NCBI GenBank assembly: GCA_029844215.1
Contig: CM056734.1
Coordinates: 18,114,501 to 18,178,500, forward strand
From: Przewalskia tangutica
Taxonomy: Eukaryota; Streptophyta; Magnoliopsida; Solanales; Solanaceae
Length of the DNA: 64,000 bases
Reading direction: 5' to 3'
Part shown: one piece after another, positions 1-10,637 of the stretch
Layout of the letters: every line of letters starts with the position of its first letter
How positions within the stretch are numbered: position 1 is the stretch's first letter
The notes under the pieces: generated by a model
Seen by the model: only the letters and a program-made list of their open reading frames with translations
What the model was told of the DNA's origin: nothing
The model's database searches: none
Position numbers and translations under genes: made by a program

Positions 1-115
1 GACCGATTATGGAAATATGGAGAAGAGAAGAAGTAATAGACAGAAGATATGCGTGAGAGAGAAAAGAAGTTTTAGAGAAGAGAGAATTTTGTATTAACCT
101 TCACAATTGTGTTAC
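1..115 (-). mobile_element. Fragment of left (3') LTR of copia-type element A
   Basis: This stretch matches about 10305-10432, inside the complete LTR at 10168-10637, with small differences (for example gacagaagatatgcgtgag against the same region near 10350-10378). It is cut at position 115/116, where a Tat/Ogre-like element begins with TGTTGACA, right after the bases gttac. The other LTR copy runs uninterrupted through gtgttactacatg, so the insertion point is clear. The element lies on the minus strand, because its primer-binding site adjoins the right LTR. The window edge hides the left end. Confidence 0.8.
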
Positions 116-2100
116 TGTTGACAATCAATTTTGACCCGTTTTTCGTATATTTGTTGTAATTTTATGTGTTTTAGGACACCACATTTTAATCATCATTTTT
201 TGTATTTTTATCTTTTTATTTTTAATTAAGCATTATGTCTTTGTTAATATTATGTTTCTATTATTATTACACAGTCGTTTATTTTAATAATATTTGTATC
301 TATTTAAATAATTAATTGACATCCCGTTTTAATTTTTAAATTAGACATTAAACATTTGTTAAATATTGTATTTTATTATTATTGCATCAGCATTTGCATT
401 TAATAATCTTGCATTTTTTAAATAATTTTTCTTTTAAATAATTAACCTGTTTTGTATTTTTGTCAAATCAGCCCGAGGCCCTATCCGAATCATTCCAATC
501 CAACGCCATTTTTAATTTCATCCAAACACCCTCTTTTATTTCCCCCCCTAAAATCAAATATCACTTTTCATCCCCCCCCCCCAAATACCAAACTCTAAAC
601 CTAAATATCTACCCTATAAATGAAACACTACCCCATTCTAATTTTTTTCAGCCGCACATCTCACCATCCACTCTTATTTTTCTAACCTCACCATCACTCT
701 CCCTCACCCTCTCAAACACTCAGCCGCACCTCACCTCTCCCATGTCCCCTCAACTCGTCAACCAACCCACTGCCCGTCACCCTGCTCCCGTCGAACACCC
801 TTCCGCCGGAGCTAACCACCGCGACTCTCGAACCCTCACCACTGTCAAACCCATAGAACGTCGGAGCTCCGGCGAATGAGCTCCGACGAACACCCTTCTG
901 TTCGCTGTCGACCATGGCCTCTATTGTTGTTCAGATGTGGTCGGGATCGATTTGTATGATGTATGGCGGGACATATACCTTTTCCGACGACTCTTGCGAA
1001 TGGCGTCGCTCCGGTATTCTTGCCGTTGAAGTGACGCCACCCATTTTCCGCTTGTTCGGTTTATATCTTGTTTGGTATGTTGTTGGTTGTGGACTGATTT
1101 CTCCTTTTTCGGGTAAGTGGTCGGAGTCTTTAAACTCCGGCGACCTCCATTACTTTGTATTTTATATATAACTGATGTGCATTTGTTGGTTGGCTTGATT
1201 TTTAGAGTTTTGGTATCTGGCTGGAGTTTGCAAAATCCGACGAAATCCGTTGGTTTATATTCTGGCCCGATTACTGCGTTCAGTTTGTGGTTTAATTTGA
1301 TATGATTATTAAGAACTGACCGGAGTTTTAAGACTCCAGCGATGTTTCAAAAGTTCCGGCGAACTATGTCACTGTTTACTTCTACTGTTCTGGTGAACTT
1401 TTGCTATTTTCCGGCGTGTTTGGTGTGTTGTTATTGTTGTTCTTCAGTCGCTGTTTGGACTGTTTTTTGACAATATTGCCCTTTAATTCATTTTATTAAA
1501 CTGATTCTGAATGATATACTACACTTGATTGGCCAATGAAAAAGTTATCCGTCGATTTTTTAGGCCTCCACAGTTGCAAAGACGGAAAATAAAATAAATG
1601 AAGTTTTCAGGGCAATGAAGATTTTTCCACTTACACCGGATAACCAACATGCGCTGGCAGGGCGAATTCTCACAGCCGCACTTGTTTAGGATGTCCCACT
1701 TTATTTTTATATATATATATCTGAGCCCTCCGTGTTTAAAACTATTACTGTTTTAGCGCGGATCGGAAGGTTTTATTTATTTTATTGTTTTTAACAATAT
1801 TGGCTGATGAAGGAATCTCCGTCTGATTTTCAAGGCCTCCCCTGTACAAAAGACAGATTTATTTTTGGCTTTACTTATTAATTCTTGTCATTGCTTTAAA
1901 ATTATTTATTCTATTACTAACACTTTTATTAAGTGTTTATGCAGGTACCCGGAGATCATCTTGTGCAAAAGGCCTAAAAATGGCTAAAAGATGTCCCGGA
2001 GTTTTATTCAATTTTAGCTTTATTATTCTGTATTGCATTCCATTTTAATTATAAATTATGAAAACTGCTTAGAATATATAGAATAAAAAGTCAATAAATA
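116..2100 (+). repeat. 5' LTR of Ogre-like element 1, 3' end deleted
   Basis: It begins TGTTGACAATCAATTTTGAC and follows the solo LTR at 23211-25347 (read on the minus strand) up to about 2100. The last part of the LTR (about 280 bp in the solo copy, ending GGGCGCGACA) and the primer-binding site are missing; the sequence jumps straight into leader sequence at about 2107. A TATA box lies at 615. The open frames at 460-879 and 914-1305 lie wholly in this non-coding LTR and have no recognisable domains. Confidence 0.85.
615..621 (+). promoter_or_regulatory. TATA box of Ogre-like element 1 LTR
   Basis: TATAAAT lies in the 5' LTR in a C/T-rich setting (ctaccc before it). The same box occurs at 7522-7528 in the right LTR and on the minus strand at about 24782-24791 in the solo LTR, so it is conserved across three copies of the family. 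Transcription would start about 25-35 bases downstream; no start site can be proved here. Confidence 0.6.
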
Positions 2101-2995
2101 ACTAATCTAGGTCAAGACACCCAAAATTTAGGAGAGTTGGCGCCTGCGTGGAGTTAGATCGGTTCGTCTGATCAGCCACGTAGACTTCTCACTCGAGTTG
2201 TCCGCTCGGAAACCTTGCGTCTAGTAAGCCAAAATCTTAGAAAGCTTAAGATAGAGTTATACCACCCTTTTATATTAAGGCATGCATGCATAAATCTTAG
2301 GTGGGTTAATCCTTGGTATTAACACTACAATTAGAAATCCACCAAACTTGTCGACGAGTTTCACAACCCAATGACCCATTAGCATACTATGTGTAGCGTG
2401 ATGCTGATAGACGGGTCCAAGCCTAATCATGACACGCCGAAATTGAAAAAGTGCATCGTCATTTGGTCGTCATTTCCAACAAAAGCATTAATGTTTAGCA
2501 ACTTTGGTCAATCTATCTCAATCTCGCATATCTGGCGTTTAGACCGACCTCTGGCATAAGAGAGGTCCCATGCATATTAGGCGCGCGCTTGATTTGCATG
2601 CTTTTGTTTACTATTGTTGTCGCTAGCAATTCTGTACATATTATTTAATGCAATAATTATCCTTTTGTAATTCTGGGCTCGAGCATTTGCATTTTTGCAT
2701 CTTTTGCTGTCACATTGAAATCAGGACTTCTACTGCGTAAATCACTCTTGAATAGCGCGACTTGGACTTTGTGAAACATCAACCACCAGTCCGGTCGAAC
2801 CAATCAAGGGAGTCTTTGACTATATTTTCACGCCCTTACATTTTATTATTTTTGTGGCTTGCCTACTCTCACTCATTTGTCATATTTTTTGCAGGAATAC
2901 CGTCCTCGCAAATAGTCGAGGGCGGACAACAAAAAAAAAATCATCACAAGAATGAGCTGGAGTTATGTTGACGGAAAGAAGTCAGCTTATACCAG
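2101..2995 (+). other. Leader remnant of Ogre-like element 1
   Basis: From ttggcgcctgcg at about 2137 the sequence matches the post-primer leader of Ogre-like element 3 at 39967 onward, including the block around 2280-2540 that corresponds to 40080-40400. From about 2600 to 2995 the sequence is unassigned, with a short open frame (2762-2971) of no recognisable family. A ttttttgcag ending near 2894 looks like a possible splice acceptor; Ogre elements are known to carry an intron, but nothing here proves one. Confidence 0.6.
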
Positions 2996-3118
2996 ATTCA
3001 ACGAAGCATCGCTCTAGATCCTATATTTTGTATCTTTATACATATTTACAAATTCAATTGATATGTCTAGTGTTGATTACATAATTCGTTATCATGCATT
3101 TTACAACATAATCATCCC

Positions 3119-5140
3119 GAACTACGCGTGTCTGATTCTCACCACACGGTGTGATACGTAGGCAACCCATTTTGGGTTCGACACCACAAAAATAAAAAAA
3201 TAAAAATAATAATAATAAAGAAGCATATTTTTCTCACTCATGCATCCCATTCATCATATTTTCGGGCATTCATTTTTCTGTTACATTCATTTTACTTTGC
3301 ATTCGTCCACAGTGGACAATCATTTATTTTTGCATAGCTTTATATTGCTATCATTGATAAATTCTTTTTCAAGCATACATTTATAACATATTTGAATGAA
3401 CTACGCGCACCTGATTCTCTCGGCGGGATACATAGACAACGCTATTCGGGTTCGGTACCATTTATTCAAAAAATAAAAAAAACAATTATTCGAAAAATAA
3501 AAAAAAAGAAATATATTATTCAAAAAAGATGTGTTATTCAAAAATACAAAACATTTTTAAGTATCATTGTTTGACTTGGTTGATACCAACACAGTTAGAA
3601 TTGTGCATAAAAAAAAACAAGTGATAATCAGTATGGGTTGACTTTGTGGTAAACCATAGATTCTTTTGGTACCTCTTATTCATACCCGTAGATGACATTG
3701 TCTTGCATGTTTCCGAGATAAGAATGAAATCAACCTCATCGTTGAATATGCATTGTGTGGTGAGTGTTTGAATAAGTTCAATTGCATTGCATTGTGATCT
3801 AGAACTTGGCCTGAATATTTGTTGAGGCGAAATCTTGAGTAACACTCGGTGTAGGAAATGATCGTAGGCTTTCTTTGACCCGTTTGAGCCTTTTCAGCCT
3901 ACCAAATATCATTATCCCTAGCACACCCCTTTGAGCCTAAACCTATTTCTTTCGACAACCGTATATTACACATATACCCTTTCTGAGTGCATACGCATTG
4001 TCCCTCTCTTGGCCCGACCTCCTTGAGTGCTTTAGAAATGTGCAAGTGACTGACAAAATTCTAGCTAAAGTTTCCAAAGACAAAAGTTGTCAAAGTCCAA
4101 AAAGGAAAAGAAAACAAAAGCAGATACAACTTCACACAAAGAGGAAATCAAAAAAAAGAAAAAAAAAAGAAAAAAAGGGAATATATAACCCCGAAAAGGG
4201 AATATATAACCCCGAAAAAAGAGGCTCCAAATGAAAGATTCAAAAGAAGTCAATACAGAAAAACTGGGACAAAAAGAAAGCAAGTCAGCATCAAAACACA
4301 CAAATATCAAGCACGGACGTAGTCCAACTCTCGAGGAATGATTAGTCACTTTTACCCAAATGATATCCATTCCTTTCCCCAAGCCTACAATACAAGCCTG
4401 TGACAAGCCCTACATGATCTTATACTGAGGGTTCTCACATTAGTGGATACTTACATGACGACCAAGCCTATGGTATCATAATTGCATGCATTAAACATCT
4501 TTCTGAGTGTGAGGTTTTTTTTCTCTCTAAACGTCCCAAAATTCAAAATACTGGAATATATGTGAGAATGAGACTTTATTTCAGTGAGCGCATTTGAAAC
4601 GTGAGATTACGTGTAGTTCGAAACCTTGGATGCAAGCAGGTGTGTCGACACTCAGGTATGTCTGAGGTACTATCTGAAGCTGTGTGAATTACACCGGAGC
4701 CAATCTCGGTTAGACTGAAAGTAATAAACGAAAATCCTTATGCACAATACTAATTGTTGGTATCAACTGAAGTCAGAACATAATGTTGTCTTCCATTTTT
4801 TCAGAAAAAACAACAAAATGCATATTACATAAAAATCCTTATTTTGCATCACGAACTACGTCTTGACCTGATTCCCTCAACGGGATACGTAGGCAGCCAC
4901 ATTGGCTTCAGTCTCATTTTTCAAAAAATGTACAATCATTTTTTGCAGCATGAACTACGTCTTGACCTGATTCCCTCTGCGAGATATGTAGGCGACCACA
5001 TTGGCTTCAGCCTCACATCATTTTAAAATCTTAAAAATCTTTATTTTTTGCATCACGAACTACGTTCTGACCTGATTCTCTCGGCGGGATACGTAGGCGG
5101 CCATATCGGTTTCGGTCACACCATTAGAAATATTTCTCCC
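3119..5140 (+). repeat. Five copies (A-E) of a paired-hairpin motif in the Ogre 1 3' module
   Basis: Copies start at about 3119, 3398, 4853, 4952 and 5057. Each begins GAACTACG, continues with a variant of CCTGATTC, then GGGATACGTAGGC and a second short stem. In each copy CTACG can pair with a downstream CGTAG (3122-3126 with 3157-3161; 4856-4860 with 4888-4892; 5060-5064 with 5092-5096). A second stem follows at once, such as AACCC with GGGTT in copy A and AGCC with GGCT in copy C. Copies C, D and E are spaced about 100 bases apart. Between copies B and C (3460-4850) lies A-rich unassigned sequence, with a duplicated block gggaatataacccc-like at 4178-4217. No coding function is apparent. Confidence 0.7.
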
Positions 5141-5684
5141 TTGTTTTGCACATGACTCGATTTTGTCCATTGGAGAGTTTAGCATCCTCATATATTTTGC
5201 ATCCATGACTACCTACACATGGTAGGGCATATTCGAGGTTACATTCTCATCTACTCAATTGTACATTGTCCACATTCTCGCATTAGCTTTTCATTCATGA
5301 TAAAAAAAAATTACCTGATCGCTTTAATAGCGTCAAGATTCAACCTTACCCAGTTGAAAGTTCAACATCTTCATTTACCAGAAACTGGGACATTTTAAGG
5401 ATTCACTGCAAGAAAATGGCAATAGACAGGAAAAAAACAGGCCAACTAGGTCTTCCGTCCAAACAAAGAATGCAAGTGTCAAGAGCCAAAGCTACAAAGT
5501 CGACGCAAATCAACCACTTTTTTCCTAAAAAACTCACAAGTTTTCTTTGAGTGCAGGATCTTCATATCAGCAAAGGCGGGAGCACAACAATAAGCCCATG
5601 CGGGTTACAAACGCACAACGTCTATGAAATGACGTTATCTCAACTCAGGCGAGTCACAAAACAGGCACGTCCATAAAACGACAC

Positions 5685-6578
5685 CATTTCATTTAAGCCT
5701 ATGCAACAACTTCATCTATGTTTCGTCTATGCAACGACGAACATCTGCATCACGTCTATGCAACGACACATTTCATCTAAGCCTATGCAACGACTTCATC
5801 TATGTTTTGTCTATGCAACGACGAACATCTGCATCGCGTCTATGCAACGACACATCTCATCTAAGTCTATGCAACGGCTTCATCTATGTTTCGTCTATGC
5901 AACGACGAGCATCTGCATCGCGTCTATGCAACGACGTCATTTCATCTAAGTCTATGTAACGGCTTCATCTATGTTTCGTCTATGCAACGACGAGCATTTA
6001 CATCACGTCTATGCAACGACTCAATTTCATCAAAGCCTATGCAACGACTTCATCTATATTTCGTCTATGCAACGACGAACATCTGCATCGCATCTATGCA
6101 ACGACGCCATTTCATTTAAGCCTATGCAATGGCTTCATCTATGTTTCGTCTATGCAACGACGAGCATTTGCATCGCGTCTATGCAACGACGCCATTTCAT
6201 AAAAGCCTATGCAACGGCTTCATCCATGTTTCGTCTATGCAACGACGAACATCTGCATCACGTCTATGCAATGACGCATTTCATGTAAGCCTATGCAATA
6301 ATTTCATACATGTTTTGTCTATGGAACGACGAACATCTGCATCGCGTCTATGCAACGACGTCATTTCACCTAAGTCTATGCAACGACTTCATCTATGTTT
6401 CGTCTATGCAACGACGAGCATCTGCATCACGTCCATAAAACAACGTCATTTCATACAAGCCTATGCAATAGCTTCATATGTGTTTTGTCTATGCAACGAC
6501 GAGCATCTGCATCGCGTCTATGCAACGACGCCCTTTCATCTAAGTCTACGAATCGCTTCATCTATGTTTTCTGTCTGA
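5685..6578 (+). repeat. Tandem array of 84-85 bp units, each of three ~28-bp subunits
   Basis: The phrase CATCTATGTTTCGTCTATG or a variant recurs at 5713, 5797, 5881, 5966, 6051, 6136, 6221, 6305, 6390, 6475 and 6559, giving steps of 84-85 bp and about ten units. Each unit holds three related subunits of about 28 bp, each containing CTATGCAACGAC or a close variant, so this is a small higher-order repeat. The long open frames here in several frames exist because 84 is divisible by three; they are not genes. Tandem repeats in this position, between the coding region and the 3' LTR, are a known feature of Tat/Ogre elements. Confidence 0.93.
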
Positions 6579-6711
6579 CATTTAACATCTGCCGCGATCG
6601 TAAACGACGTCATTTTCATTTCCTTTGCATTTTGACCTCGGGAACAAACACCCTAGAGACATTTCAGAGAACAAACACTCTGTCTTTTCCAGCATCCCAT
6701 CGCAATTGTAG

Positions 6712-6895
6712 CCCAGTGTCATCGAGATTCGACACTGGGACATATTTTGAATCGATATTCGTCCGTCCATAATTTTAGCATCGCAGCAACCCAGTGTCAT
6801 CATAATTCGACACTGGGACATTTTTAAATCAGCGTCAGCTTTTCTTTTTATTTTCGCATCACAACGACCCAGTGTCATCATAATTCGACACTGAG
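6712..6895 (+). repeat. Three hairpins CCCAGTGTC/GACACTGGG at 78-bp spacing
   Basis: Arm pairs lie at 6712-6720 with 6731-6739, 6790-6798 with 6809-6817, and 6868-6876 with 6887-6895. Each has a 10-base loop of the type ATCATAATTC. The first two are perfect 9-bp stems and the third has one change (GACACTGAG). Starts are spaced exactly 78 bases. The same triple occurs in Ogre-like element 3 at 53310-53486, also just upstream of the polypurine tract. A looser actgggacatttt stands alone near 5385. Confidence 0.85.
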
Positions 6896-6947
6896 ACAAT
6901 TTTGAGTCTGCATCAATCCCACTTTTGAGTTCTAGTTTATAAAACAG

Positions 6948-7019
6948 GACAAAATTGACTACAAGTCAACATCTTTGTCCGAAGACTCTTCCATCATCTC
7001 CGTACAAAGAGCGACATGT
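6948..7019 (+). other. Pre-polypurine-tract hairpin and polypurine tract, Ogre-like 1
   Basis: GACAAA (6948-6953) can pair with TTTGTC (6974-6979), and inside it TTGACT (6955-6960) pairs with AGTCAA (6964-6969) around a 3-base loop. Element 3 has the same structure at 53553-53584, with a G-T wobble in the inner stem. The conserved run up to acaaagagcgac (to about 7015) precedes the LTR and is the likely plus-strand primer, although it is not a pure purine run. Confidence 0.6.
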
Positions 7020-7699
7020 TGTTGACAGTCAATTTTAACCCGTTTTTCGTATATTTATTGCAATTTTATGTGTTTTAGGACACCGCATTTTAATCATCAT
7101 TTTTTGCATTTTTATCTTTTTATTTTTAATTAAGCATTATGTCTTTGTTAATATTATGTTTATATTATTATTACACAGTCGTTTATTTTAATAATATATG
7201 CATCTCTTTAAATAATTAATTGACATCCCGTTTTAATTTTTAAATTAGACATTAAACATTTGTTAAATATTGTATTTTATTATTATTGCATCAGCACTTG
7301 CATTTTAATAATCTTGCATTTTTTTAAAATATTTTTTCTTTTAAATAATTAACCTGTTTTGTATTTTTGTCAAACCAGTCCGAGGCCCAATTCGAATCAT
7401 TCCAATCCAACACCATTTTTAATTTCATCCAAACACCCTCTTTTATTTCCCCCCTAAAATCAAATATCACTTTTCATTTTTCCCTCCCAAAATACCAAAC
7501 TCTAAACCTAAATATCTACCCTATAAATAAAACACTACCCCATTCTAATATTTTTCAGCCGCACATCTCACCCTCCACTCTTATTTTCCTAACCTCACCA
7601 TCACTCTCCCTCACCCTCACAAACACTCAGCCGTACCTCACCTCTCCCATGTCCCCTCAACTCGTCAACCAACCCACTGCCCGTCACCCTGCTCCCGTC
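7020..7699 (+). repeat. 3' LTR of Ogre-like element 1, truncated
   Basis: It begins TGTTGACAGTCAATTTTAAC and follows the 5' LTR to ctgctcccgtc, at about 796 in the left copy. From about 7700 the sequence is unrelated and belongs to a LINE. So about two thirds of this LTR are missing, together with the rest of the copia A left LTR and any right-hand target duplication. Confidence 0.85.
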
Positions 7700-8510
7700 A
7701 TCCTGACAAAATAGTCATACACTGCTGACGCGTTTCCTTCTCTTGCTTCTGCAATGCTTGGTCCCAAGGATTCATGTGTATGTCTCTCTGAACCAGCTCT
7801 AAGGACTCTCTTGCTGCATTTGCTTTACCAACTATGCTACTAATATTTCATTCATTTAACTTTCTTAACCTTCTCTTCAAAATTTTGAGTTTCATGAGAA
7901 CCTGAAACATACTACAACAATCTATCTGTCGAGACGAAGCTTCCTTCACTTTTGTCAGGAACAAATGGTGCTTTGACCATGTATTACATTGATACTTACT
8001 GGACAATGATCACTGAATCCCTCAGGAAGGAATGTAGATGTATACACTGTCATATTATCTAACCAATTCCAATTGATAAAGACCTAATCAATCTTGGAGA
8101 ATAACCTTTCCTCTCCATTTTTGTCATTCCATGTATATTTGCTCCAATGTTGCGACATTTCTATCAACTCAAATTTTCCACACACTCATAAAAATCCACC
8201 ACTTCTCCCCTAATAATAAGATTTCCTCCATAGAAAATTCAGGGTAAGTACTGAGTTGAAATTTTCCAAAGTACTGAGTTGAAATCTCCCAAAAGCATCC
8301 AAGAAATAGTACAACTCTGCCACACAGTGTTGATATACCACACAGTGTTGATATAATTCCATAGATGCTTCCTCTCATCCCTGCTATTGAATGCAAATAA
8401 TAGTGAGGAGGAAATATTTTTACTTGTCACATGATTCACCTTACAAGTGAATCCGCCACAACAACAACACCTGTTGCATCTAAGGAATTGCATGAGCTGC
8501 AATTGCTGCT
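7700..8510 (-). pseudogene. LINE (L1-type) ORF2 endonuclease fragment
   Basis: Read on the minus strand, the translation passes through the marks of a plant L1-type endonuclease: CKVNH near 8450, FNSRDERKHLWNYIN near 8360-8400, the catalytic-loop motif LLGDFNSVL near 8280-8300, the WSKYTWND and LFSKID stretch near 8090-8140, and the SDHCP motif near 7990-8010, followed by post-endonuclease linker residues such as KANAARESLE. Frames are broken and stops are present. Two short tandem duplications interrupt the reading: about 18 bp at 8320-8352 (ccacacagtgttgatata twice) and about 21 bp at 8252-8290 (gtactgagttgaaat twice). No reverse transcriptase follows, because the fragment ends against the truncated Ogre LTR at 7699/7700. 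The piece is dead and was probably part of an older insertion in copia A. Confidence 0.8.
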
Positions 8511-10150
8511 TCCCTTGTACCACCAACATCATTAGTAGCCACTGGTGGAGCAACAACTGCAGAAATATTAGCATTAACAGCAAAACAGCAGCAATTTTAG
8601 TGTGTACACATACTCTGGTTGTATATCTTCCAACAATATCAATACAAGAATCAGTCCTGCAGCAGCAGAAAATACCATGAGTAGATGTATTTGCATCAAC
8701 TGCAGTGACATCAACCATAATATCAGTGGCAAAGAACATATCTCAAAGACTAACATCGCCAGCTTTTGTAGTAGCAGAGCAATCAGAATAACAACAAAGA
8801 ATTCTTCGCTTTATGAGCAACATTAGTAGCCACAGTAGAAACAGCAGCAACAAGCCAACAACACCAACAAAATCAGCATTGTCCAACATTTAACAGCATG
8901 AGCTTCAACTCCTACCACAATAATGAAGAACCCCTCATTCTCTAGTCTCATTCGGACTAGAGAATCTCTCGATTCTCCTTATGTAAAAACGACGACAAGA
9001 ACCTCTCGTTCTCTAGTCTCGCTTGGACTAGAGAATCCCTTGATTCTCATCACATAAGCAATTATAATAAGCTCGGATATGCAGTGGAGTCTCCCTAAAT
9101 TTCTAGTCCAAATCCGGCTAAAAATTCTTCGATTCTCCTATCCCGAGCTACACATATAAAAACAGACAATCTAATACTTGATCGACCTGTGAATAACTCT
9201 TTGAATTGAGCTTCAACTCAATCCATATTGCCTTCGACGAAGTATCCCTCAATTCTCAGTCAATTTGTCGCTGAAAATTCCTCGATCCTTCTATCAGTCT
9301 ATTGAATATGCAACTCTCATTATCTCCTATGAGAGAAAATGTGCGTACTAAAAATCGACAATCAGTTATAGAATTTGCTTTTCAGAACTTCTTGTAATTG
9401 CTGGAATATAACAGAACAGAGACCTCTTTCTGGAGCAATAATCCTCTCACTGTCCCTGGTATAAAACAGAAACACAATGCCTTTGCACAATCGCAAGGGA
9501 AAATGTCACCAAAAGACTATTCGCTTCGCATAAATCTAAAATCGACAACTAAAAAAATGAACTACTTCCAGACGAGACACTAGCAATCGCGTCGAAATCA
9601 ACACAGAATATAAACCAACACAACAACAACGAACGACACCATTTTTCTCCAATTCGTCAATTCACCAACACAAATCCAACTTTAACAATACAGAACAATT
9701 CACCAACACATACTTGATTCACCAACACAGAATCAATACAAAAATGAAGTTGAATTTCCATCAACTCGACTAACATACCTCAGAAATACACACATTCTCG
9801 GCGATCTTCGACGTCGCAATGATAGTCAAAGGCGAAGTGTATCCGCAGAAAACGATAGCATCTCCATAGGAATAGATCGACAAATGCGATAATCAAATCA
9901 ATTAATCAAATATGATAAATCGATCTTCGATTCTTATTTTCAGAAGAAATCGCGATTCTGATTTTCAGTTCCTCGCGATTCTGATTTTCAGTTCTTCGAT
10001 TCTCTATCTTTGTTCTCGATCGCGCAATGGATGTTAAATTCCGGATCGATTTCAAATTGAGATGAAAACAAAGATATGTGATGCGGTTTAATTTTTCAGC
10101 GATTTTTTAATTTTCGAATTCCTCACTGCGATTGGATCGATCTATACCGC
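8511..10150 (-). other. Leader-side interior of copia-type element A, no coding domain seen
   Basis: This stretch lies between the LINE fragment and the primer-binding site at 10151. From 8511 to about 8880 the minus strand is rich in TGCTGC-type triplets and could be LINE or gag-like coding debris, but I recognise no domain; the minus-strand frame there is cysteine- and leucine-rich. From about 8930 to 9300 there are repeated blocks ending gattctc, including two perfect palindromes. From about 9780 to 10150 the text is TC-rich and resembles an untranslated leader. No gag, protease or polymerase motif is present, so element A is non-autonomous or gutted. Confidence 0.5.
8938..9035. repeat. 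Two 10-bp palindromic hairpins in 71-bp repeats
   Basis: TTCTCTAGTC (8938-8947) pairs perfectly with GACTAGAGAA (8955-8964) over a 7-base loop. The same pair recurs at 9009-9018 and 9026-9035 with a different loop (TCGCTTG in place of TCATTCG). The units are 71 bp apart and share a following gattctc phrase. Weaker echoes follow near 9095-9140 and 9240-9290. Confidence 0.8.
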
Positions 10151-10167
10151 AACCTGCTTTGATACCA
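10151..10167 (-). other. Primer-binding site of copia-type element A
   Basis: On the minus strand this reads TGGTATCAAAGCAGGTT, next to the LTR that begins at 10168. TGGTATCA-A/G-AGC is the usual complement of the 3' end of plant initiator tRNA-Met, used by most copia elements. It fixes the element orientation as minus and makes the right LTR the 5' LTR. Confidence 0.75.
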
Positions 10168-10637
10168 TGTTAAATTACCACATCAGTGATTAATTATCTC
10201 ATCCAGTGGCTAGGCATTCTTCCACTGGTTCACCCTTGTAGCACAACAACAAGTGATATTGATGTTGTAACCAGTGATGTAGTGTTCGACTATAGAAGAA
10301 TGATGATCGAGTATGGAAATATGGAGAAGATAAGAGAAGAAGTAATAGACATAAGATTTGCAGAGAAGATATGCGTGAGAGCTTAGAAGTTTTAGAGAAG
10401 AGAGAATTTTGTATTAACCTTCACAAGTGTGTTACTACATGTATTTATATACATTTCAGCTTGTTATGTATCTAGACACTTCTACTAGATATTTATGTAT
10501 CTAAATATTTTTGTATCTAGATACTTCTATGAGATATTTATTTAACTACTCCAAACTAATTTGTAACTAACACACTAGCAACTTTATAATTAACTATTAA
10601 CCATCATTTAAATGATGTATTATTATATATCTCAACA
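10168..10637 (-). repeat. 5' LTR of copia-type element A (about 470 bp)
   Basis: It begins TGTTAAATTACC and ends ATATCTCAACA, giving the TG...CA termini of an LTR. Part of it (about 10305-10432) recurs at 1-115. The stretch from about 10440 contains AT-rich text with several TATTTAT boxes, as expected for a promoter read on the minus strand. The open frame at 10186-10386 is not a gene. Confidence 0.8.

Larger units (their letters stand above)
116..7699 (+). mobile_element. Tat/Ogre-like LTR retrotransposon 1, non-coding and 3' truncated
   Basis: The two copies of the LTR start at 116 and 7020 and run closely alike (116-790 against 7020-7699), which fixes the plus orientation. Between them there is no gag, protease, reverse transcriptase or integrase. 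The interior is a leader remnant followed by a long non-coding 3' module of hairpin motifs and tandem repeats. The leader from about 2107 to 2600 matches the leader of Ogre-like element 3 (39960-40400), and the 3' module matches 51239-53623 of that element in order of parts. The right LTR stops at about 7699, joined to LINE sequence. Membership of the Tat/Ogre group is inferred from this similarity, since elements 2 and 3 carry a tRNA-Arg primer site. Confidence 0.85.

Noticed and set aside
3119..5140. The motif as a tRNA gene or tRNA-like end (ggttcgacacca near 3175)
   Set aside because: No acceptor stem, D arm or anticodon arm can be drawn; the ggttcga-like text is one side of a short stem that changes in other copies.
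5701..6772. Overlapping open frames of 60-149 codons with repeated CNDEHLHRVYATT-like residues
   Set aside because: They are translations of the 84-bp tandem array in all frames; the period is divisible by three, so frames stay open by construction. No start context or homology.
8447..8826. Glutamine/asparagine-rich plus-strand frames as a possible gene
   Set aside because: They are antisense to the LINE/copia A debris and come from CAA/CAG-rich text.
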